From the IMG/VR virus record IMGVR_UViG_3300023180_006626, positions 1 to 28,895 of that record: a DNA stretch of 28,895 bases, one strand, 5' to 3'. Positions 23,253 to 28,895 of the stretch are shown piece after piece. Numbering within the stretch: position 1 is the stretch's first letter; each line of letters starts with the position of its first letter. The position numbers and the translations under genes are program-made. The notes beneath the pieces are model-generated. The model was not told where the DNA came from. It searched no databases and saw only the letters and a program-made list of their open reading frames with translations. The stretch comes from a virus.

Positions 23253-26200
23253 CTATCCAAATTTTAAACTACCAAGTATTTGATTGATTGGAGCAAATGC
23301 ACCAGTAAACTTATATACTTTACCTTTGTACTTAAATACAATTCCCTCACTTGGAACAATTGATTTTAATCCACCAATTGCATTTAGTTTTTCTATTTGT
23401 GTTTTTAGTTTTTTTAATTTCTCTATATTATCTTTTTTACTTAAATCTCGATATGCCTTCTCCATTTCATCACGAACTTTCTGAACTGACTTATCAGGAT
23501 TTACTGCCATATAACCACTTATGTTTTTCAATATCTGTGCTCCCACATCAAAGAACAATACTTCAAATGGTTTTATATTATCTTTAAAAATTTTAGTGTG
23601 GTCAAACTTATCTGTATTCACTATCCACTCTACAAACTTTGGATTATCTTTGTAATCACTTCTAATTTCTTGTATCTTATATGATTTATCAAAGTATGCC
23701 CATCTACGAACTAACTTTGCAAATTGAGCAGGTTTTAACTTTACACCAAATTGTTTTGATGCATTAAAAATATACTCTCTCCAATATGCCTCATGATATT
23801 CACCTAATGTATTTTTATCATTCAATCCATATGTTGATTGTAATCTTTTTAATCTACCCAAGTATGTATTTTTTAATTTATCATAATCTTGGTGTTTTGG
23901 TACTTTTAAAAAGTTTGGTTTACCAATCTTAAATGTTTTTTGTATACTTTGATTCACTTGTTTAATCATACCTGCCAACATACGAGCAGAATCTTTTGGT
24001 TGTCCTATTGGTCTACCACTTTCATCATACTCTAATGTACCATGAAATACTATTTCTGCCACATCATAATCTATTACATTTGCTGTTGCTGGATACATAA
24101 CCTCTAAATTCATCCATCGTTTACCATTACCGAATACTTTTTCTTTTTGTTTATCCGATAAAGAACCGATTGCTTTTTCTAAATCTCTCATCGCACCTAC
24201 GAATGCTTTTTTAATATCACCTCTACCACTAAAAATAGATGCAACTCCTTTAGTATCTGGTGCAGTTTTACCAAAGTTTCTTAAGTGTCCTTTGTTTCTG
24301 GCAGCTTTTAACTTACCATCAATCCAACTAACCATTAGATTTTGTCCATCGAGTTTCTCTGTAACTCCATCTTCTCTATCTAACTTTCCACCGATACCAT
24401 TAATAATTATGGTCTTTAAATCTGAAAATGTAAGATTATTGTCATCGAAAGGATGACTCATGTGTCCATAGGCTCCACCCATTAATAATAACTCCTTTGT
24501 CTCTTTAATAAATGATTCTTGCATCTGCTTGATTCTATCACCCATCTCATCTTCTGCAGGTGTTAAATCAAGATTAATTGCTCTTTGTGTATTTTGGTCT
24601 TGTGTTTGTACACCAGGTAATGCAGGTGCCTCAACAGGTACACCAGTAACATTTTTAGTATCTGGTGTTAATCCCATCCACTTTAATATTTCAAAATCTA
24701 ATGTACCAACAACTTTTTCTATCCAATCTTTATATGCAATTACTGGGTCATCTTCACCAAACCTCTCTCCGTAAGGACCAGCACCTTTTCTACCATAGGC
24801 AACTGTCGGTACTTTGTTCATTCTTGTGGTGAAATCTAAACCTGGGTCATTTGCATTTGGACTTAAAATATACTGAACGATTTCCCAACCCATACCAGGT
24901 TCTCTATCAGTAATGTACATTTTATTAATCCATTGAGTAGTATGTGTTTTATAATCATCAAACCCATCATAGTATGTAGGTGGGCCATCATCAATAGGAA
25001 CTGCTGCTCTATCTGATGCCTCTTTAAGTAATTTACCCAAATCTATTTCTTGTATAAACTTATCAATCGTTTCAAATAACTTTTTAAATTTATTATTCAT
25101 CATTTGGAACACACCCTTATCATAATATCCAAATGCTTGTTTAAATAATTTTTCTCTATCTTGTTCGTAATCTGGTGAACCAAGTAATTGTCTCATTACG
25201 GTTCCACTCACTTCTTTACCACCAACCTTAACTGATTGATGTGGTGCAGTCATAAAGTATCCATGTTCTTCATATCCCTTTAGATTATTTTTATTCTTTT
25301 TATAATCTTGGAAATATGATAACCCACCAGATTTCTTTTTACCACCTGCTAATCTACCTGCATCTTTTTCACCAAAGATATAAATTACTGCGGTAGTTGC
25401 AGGGTCATATTTCTTAAGAACATTCTCTGCCTTAAGTGGTACTTTTTCCTTAACAATTCGATTTTTAGGAACACCCATTTTTACCATGTGTCGAACTTTT
25501 TCTGCAAAGTTCATAGGATGTCTTGGTGGTTTTTTGATATCTGAAGTAGTGATGTATGCATCATCCACTTGAGATTTTAACCATTTATAGGTTTTTAAAT
25601 GGTGAGGCCCAAACGGTTGATACCGTCCACCATAAATACCTACAACCTTTTTAATCTTTTGTTCGGAAATGGTTGCATTATCCCCATTTTCCATACTTAA
25701 ATATAAGGCTTTTTTCATATAAGAGTCAAGGTTTTTTTGTAAATTTTCTACTTTTTTATACCCACTTTTTTTATTAGTTTTGTTTTTCTTAACACCCTTT
25801 CTACTCGGTGATGGTATTACTCCTGCAGGTGCACCAAACTCTTCATTAATAATACCACCTCGTTCATTATACCATTTTCTAAATTGTGCTGGTGTTCCTA
25901 CGGTAACTTTACCTTTTGCAATTTTTTCTACTTCTTTTCTTATACTATCATATTGACCCACTCTTTTTAACATAAATACATCTTGAATATGAATTTGATT
26001 CACAACTATTTCATTCCACCCGTGTTCTGATGGTTTATCTTTTTGACTTAATATGTGTCGTTTGATTTGTGGTGCATACTTTCTCATTATTTTATAACAC
26101 ATATCAATATATTTTTTAATCCATTCTCTTTTGTAAGGCCCTAATGCCTTTTTTAGGTTTTCGTCGTGTGCTTGGTGGTCATATTGAGTATCACCATAAC

Positions 26201-28244
26201 CTGTTTTTTTCCTTACTTCAGCATCAACTTTATCCTGTATCTTGTCCCATTCTCGTCTATCTATTTTATTTTTTTCAACACCTTTTTTTAATTCATCATA
26301 CATTTTACCACCAGCACCTTTACCTGCTAAATGATATGGTGGAACCCATCTACGACCTGTTTTATCTGGTGTTGATTGTATATCTCTTGTGCTTGCAACT
26401 AATAAAGTTCCCTCTATTTGATAAATAACACCACCTTTACTTTGTATTCCTTGTCCTTTTGCAAGTTTCTCACCTTTGTCTACTGCGGTAAATGTAGATA
26501 ACGAACTTTTCTTCCCAACGATTCTTCCAACTTGTTGTATATCTGATTTTAATTCTGCAGCACCGACGTGAAATACACTTACTTTTTCCTTACCTATTAT
26601 CTTTTGCATAAATTTAGTAGATAATGGAACATAATTTGCATAAAAACCACCGAATGTTTGGTCGAATGATGACCTCGTGTGAACTGATTGAAACTTTGGT
26701 TCTGCCTCATTTATCACACCCTCACCTAAATACAATTTCTTTTCTAATTCTTTTATCTTATCACCAATCTCTGGCCCTTTTAACCCAACAAACTCTTTAC
26801 CACCTGGTCTTACACTTAATTTAAAGTTAACAAGTTTCTTAAAATCTTTACCTATCATCTTACCATAACTTATAATTTGGTTTGGTGTTAATGTAGTTTT
26901 TTCTTGTGCTTTTTTTACATTGTAGATATTTGATGGTTTAAAATCATTTAAGTATACTAAAAATGTTATATTCTTTACTTCATCACCACTATACTTTAAT
27001 TGATTTAAAATCTTTGGTAATTTATCTACTTTATTAGTTCTTAAAACAATTGCTAAAAATAAAATAAAATCCTTGACATTGGGATAAGGTTTACTTATAT
27101 TTAACTTGGGAAACATTTGTTTAGTGAATCCAAACTTATCAAGTGCTTCCATAAATAACTTTTGTGATTTTCCTTTTTGTATTCCTTTTATAAATTCTTC
27201 TCTAATTCGTTCTCTACTTACACCCGTTAAACTTGGATTCTTCATTAGAGCAATCTCTGTATCTTTATCCATCTTACCACCGATAACTGCTTGAAATCTT
27301 AATGCTCTTAATTTTCTTAATGGGTCTTCATCAAATCTTTCAGATGCTTTACCAACTGTTCTAACAATTTTATCTTTTAAATCTTGTAATCCACCTGTTA
27401 AATCCACTACTTCATTTCTATCAATATCATAAAACAATGAATTAATTGTTAAATCTCTACGATTCACATCACCTTTTATATCAGAGAAATCAACTGCCTT
27501 AGGTCTTCTACCTTTACCAATATCTTTTCTAAATGTGGCAATCTCATGTCCACCCACCACAACAACACCAAACTTTTTACCAACTGAAATAGTTTTGAAT
27601 CCACCTTTTTTTGCAATCTTTTCTACTTCATCAGGTTTTGCATTTGTGGCCAAATCAAAATCTTTAGGTGATTTACCAAGTATGGCATCACGAACTGCAC
27701 CACCTACGATATACAATTCTTTTTTAGATTGTCTGAATAATTTATAGATTTTTTTGATATCATTTGGAACTCGTAAAGTTATTTTGTTTTCATTGATTTC
27801 TTCTTTTTTCAATCTACTTTTTTCTCTACGACCTCTGTTTTTAGATTGGTCTTCATAACCTGAAATCTTACCATTTTTATGTGAAGCATCTTTCTTATCC
27901 CCATTTCCATAAGTACCTTTTTGACGATTATATTTATTTAATTCCGCTCTATACTTTTTCATCTTGGTAGATGATTGGAATTTTTTGTATTCGTCTTTAT
28001 AATCTCTTTCGGCCTTCTCTTCTAATTGTTCTTCACTATCATCATTTTGTTTTTTGATTGGGCGAAACTTTAGGGCAGGTCTACCATTTATCAATACATC
28101 ACCTTTTTCATTTGTATCTATGGATTTAACCTTAACTCTTTTATTTTTAAACTTACCCATTAAGACGGTATCACCAACTTCTACATCTAATTCAATACCC
28201 TCAACAAGTGGTTTAACTAACCATTCTGTGAGTTTTGTTTTCAT
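23253..28244 (-). CDS. Giant multi-enzyme putative internal head polyprotein (CCA/PAP-like, NMNAT-like and ligase-like domains)
   Basis: 1663 residues in one frame. Residues 1-15 (MKTKLTEWLVKPLVE/G) look like a capsid-targeting sequence, followed by a small KOW-like region to about 65. Residues 155-505 are a class II CCA-adding/poly(A) polymerase: YIVGGAVRDAILG, DFDLAT with catalytic Asp196/198, RRDLTINSL and RFDEDPLRKLRALRFQA. Residues 514-800 are unassigned. Residues 867-1020 are an NMNAT/cytidylyltransferase-type fold: GIYGGRYQPFGPHH and VSGTVMRQLL. Residues 1076-1230 are unknown. Residues 1250-1660 are a covalent nucleotidyltransferase (ATP-dependent DNA/RNA ligase type) with Lys1297 in EKLDG, ARNKG, NLEVMY, SEGIVFKYKG and YKFTG. 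[LI]-x-E sites lie between domains at 152, 513, 801 and 1075. The ribosome site is weak; it starts five bases after the upstream stop. Confidence 0.85.
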   Translation of the reverse strand: MKTKLTEWLVKPLVEGIELDVEVGDTVLMGKFKNKRVKVKSIDTNEKGDVLINGRPALKFRPIKKQNDDSEEQLEEKAERDYKDEYKKFQSSTKMKKYRAELNKYNRQKGTYGNGDKKDASHKNGKISGYEDQSKNRGRREKSRLKKEEINENKITLRVPNDIKKIYKLFRQSKKELYIVGGAVRDAILGKSPKDFDLATNAKPDEVEKIAKKGGFKTISVGKKFGVVVVGGHEIATFRKDIGKGRRPKAVDFSDIKGDVNRRDLTINSLFYDIDRNEVVDLTGGLQDLKDKIVRTVGKASERFDEDPLRKLRALRFQAVIGGKMDKDTEIALMKNPSLTGVSRERIREEFIKGIQKGKSQKLFMEALDKFGFTKQMFPKLNISKPYPNVKDFILFLAIVLRTNKVDKLPKILNQLKYSGDEVKNITFLVYLNDFKPSNIYNVKKAQEKTTLTPNQIISYGKMIGKDFKKLVNFKLSVRPGGKEFVGLKGPEIGDKIKELEKKLYLGEGVINEAEPKFQSVHTRSSFDQTFGGFYANYVPLSTKFMQKIIGKEKVSVFHVGAAELKSDIQQVGRIVGKKSSLSTFTAVDKGEKLAKGQGIQSKGGVIYQIEGTLLVASTRDIQSTPDKTGRRWVPPYHLAGKGAGGKMYDELKKGVEKNKIDRREWDKIQDKVDAEVRKKTGYGDTQYDHQAHDENLKKALGPYKREWIKKYIDMCYKIMRKYAPQIKRHILSQKDKPSEHGWNEIVVNQIHIQDVFMLKRVGQYDSIRKEVEKIAKGKVTVGTPAQFRKWYNERGGIINEEFGAPAGVIPSPSRKGVKKNKTNKKSGYKKVENLQKNLDSYMKKALYLSMENGDNATISEQKIKKVVGIYGGRYQPFGPHHLKTYKWLKSQVDDAYITTSDIKKPPRHPMNFAEKVRHMVKMGVPKNRIVKEKVPLKAENVLKKYDPATTAVIYIFGEKDAGRLAGGKKKSGGLSYFQDYKKNKNNLKGYEEHGYFMTAPHQSVKVGGKEVSGTVMRQLLGSPDYEQDREKLFKQAFGYYDKGVFQMMNNKFKKLFETIDKFIQEIDLGKLLKEASDRAAVPIDDGPPTYYDGFDDYKTHTTQWINKMYITDREPGMGWEIVQYILSPNANDPGLDFTTRMNKVPTVAYGRKGAGPYGERFGEDDPVIAYKDWIEKVVGTLDFEILKWMGLTPDTKNVTGVPVEAPALPGVQTQDQNTQRAINLDLTPAEDEMGDRIKQMQESFIKETKELLLMGGAYGHMSHPFDDNNLTFSDLKTIIINGIGGKLDREDGVTEKLDGQNLMVSWIDGKLKAARNKGHLRNFGKTAPDTKGVASIFSGRGDIKKAFVGAMRDLEKAIGSLSDKQKEKVFGNGKRWMNLEVMYPATANVIDYDVAEIVFHGTLEYDESGRPIGQPKDSARMLAGMIKQVNQSIQKTFKIGKPNFLKVPKHQDYDKLKNTYLGRLKRLQSTYGLNDKNTLGEYHEAYWREYIFNASKQFGVKLKPAQFAKLVRRWAYFDKSYKIQEIRSDYKDNPKFVEWIVNTDKFDHTKIFKDNIKPFEVLFFDVGAQILKNISGYMAVNPDKSVQKVRDEMEKAYRDLSKKDNIEKLKKLKTQIEKLNAIGGLKSIVPSEGIVFKYKGKVYKFTGAFAPINQILGSLKFG

Positions 28245-28249
28245 TTATT

Positions 28250-28895
28250 TTACCATTTACGACAAGACCAATATCTTGCTTTATGTCGTGGACCTGGATT
28301 ATCACAATTGTGTCTTGCTCTAAACGATTTCCTTGCTTGTGGATTAGATTTTCTAATTTTCATAGTTCCACCTTTGGCATCCCCACCTTGACCAAAATTA
28401 ACTTTTACAACATTACCTTGTGGATTCTTTACATACACTTTAAATTTCTTTACATCACCTTGCATTGGTTTACCAAGTTTTACTTTTCTACCTTGATACT
28501 CTGCCTCAGGTAGTAATCCAGCCATAGTGTATCCAAAAGAACCATCCTCTGCCCATATATCATATGATTCACTTTTTGATTTTCTCCAACCTCCACCAGC
28601 TGCTTTGTATTGTTTTGCTGCCCAACCATTTGCATAAGCACTTGGATACACATCAAACTTTTTCTTAGCCTGTGCCTTGTAGTACGCCCATTTACTTGGG
28701 TCTGTTGGTTTGTTTTCTTCAAAAAACAAGTTTAGTGATTCTTGTATAGTTTCTGACATTTTATTCTCCTGCTTTTTTCTTCCTTGACAATGTGCCTTTT
28801 GACTAAATCCTTTTGGGTTGTTGCAATCAATACTTCTTTTGTATTTGTCTGACCAATCTTCTTCTATTGTTGCCAATTTTGTATAATACTTCGGG
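28250..28895 (-). CDS. Modular marine-phage protein, partial at the N-terminus
   Basis: The frame is open to the right edge (PKYYTKLATIEEDWSDKYKR at the edge), so the start is probably outside the window. Modules in order are SIDCNNPKGFSQKAHCQGRK, then a DUF5872-like block with FDVYPSAYANGWAAKQYKAA and GGGW. A C-terminal block follows with KVYVKNPQGNVVKVNFG and RARHNCDNPGPRHKARYWSC. I know these modules from many T4-like marine phages, mostly without function. The sites IQE/S and LPE/A lie between them. An ATG at 28759 has a strong AGGAG, so a shorter product of about 169 residues may be made. It ends five bases before the giant gene and is likely co-translated with it. Confidence 0.65.
   Translation of the reverse strand, partial: PKYYTKLATIEEDWSDKYKRSIDCNNPKGFSQKAHCQGRKKQENKMSETIQESLNLFFEENKPTDPSKWAYYKAQAKKKFDVYPSAYANGWAAKQYKAAGGGWRKSKSESYDIWAEDGSFGYTMAGLLPEAEYQGRKVKLGKPMQGDVKKFKVYVKNPQGNVVKVNFGQGGDAKGGTMKIRKSNPQARKSFRARHNCDNPGPRHKARYWSCRKW

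Noticed and set aside
1-28895. tRNA genes, CRISPR arrays, IS elements, integrase or attachment sites
   Set aside because: None seen. The few gaps are short and accounted for by hairpins and promoter-like motifs, though cloverleaf detection by eye is not exhaustive.

Overview
This window is part of the late (virion) region of a T4-like contractile-tailed phage, most likely marine and uncultured. It is strongly AT-rich and tightly packed, and all but one gene lie on the minus strand, often joined by ATGA or TAATG overlaps. T4 gp13, gp14, gp15, gp17, gp20, gp21, gp22 and gp23 counterparts can be recognised from residue patterns. No tRNA, rRNA, IS element or CRISPR array was seen. The host is not determined. 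Most genes have strong AGGAG-type ribosome binding sites. One exported protein has a signal peptide ending FGQ, a style common in Bacteroidota and Marinimicrobia, but this is weak evidence.

In transcription order (right to left): a cut-off modular protein (28895-28250); a 1663-residue multi-enzyme protein (28244-23253); a zinc-ribbon protein, a coiled-coil protein and a spanin-like exported protein (23244-21976); large terminase (21976-20402); portal (20387-18561); four little-known head-region genes (18500-15922); prohead protease (15922-15302); six accessory head-region genes (15300-9629); a phage-encoded ribosomal protein bS21 (9620-9414); acidic core scaffold (9254-8076); major capsid protein (8061-6409). 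After a strong bidirectional terminator and one divergent plus-strand gene with a sigma70-like promoter (6003-6281), the neck and tail-completion genes gp13, gp14 and gp15 follow (5839-2492). Then come a structural paralogue, a small zinc-ribbon gene and a cadherin-like adhesin that runs off the left edge.

The main point of interest is the set of genes between the terminase/portal block and the capsid, plus the giant gene. Several products begin with the same short N-terminal pattern (M-x-[KR]-L-K-x-[LI]-[ILV]-x-E), which looks like a T4-type capsid-targeting sequence. Several also carry [LIV]-x-E sites, mostly [LIV]-N-E, in linkers between domains. Similar sites occur where the capsid protein (LIDE/A, residue 64; T4 gp23 is cut at residue 65) and the scaffold (VLNE/G) should be cut. 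My inference is that these are internal head polyproteins: packaged in the prohead, cut by the gp21-like protease and possibly ejected with the DNA. The giant protein would release a CCA-adding/poly(A)-polymerase-like enzyme, an unassigned and perhaps ADP-ribosyltransferase-like domain, an NMNAT/cytidylyltransferase-like enzyme and an ATP-dependent-ligase-like enzyme. That set would suit RNA (tRNA) repair and NAD metabolism early in infection. The domain calls come from visible motifs; packaging and processing are hypotheses.
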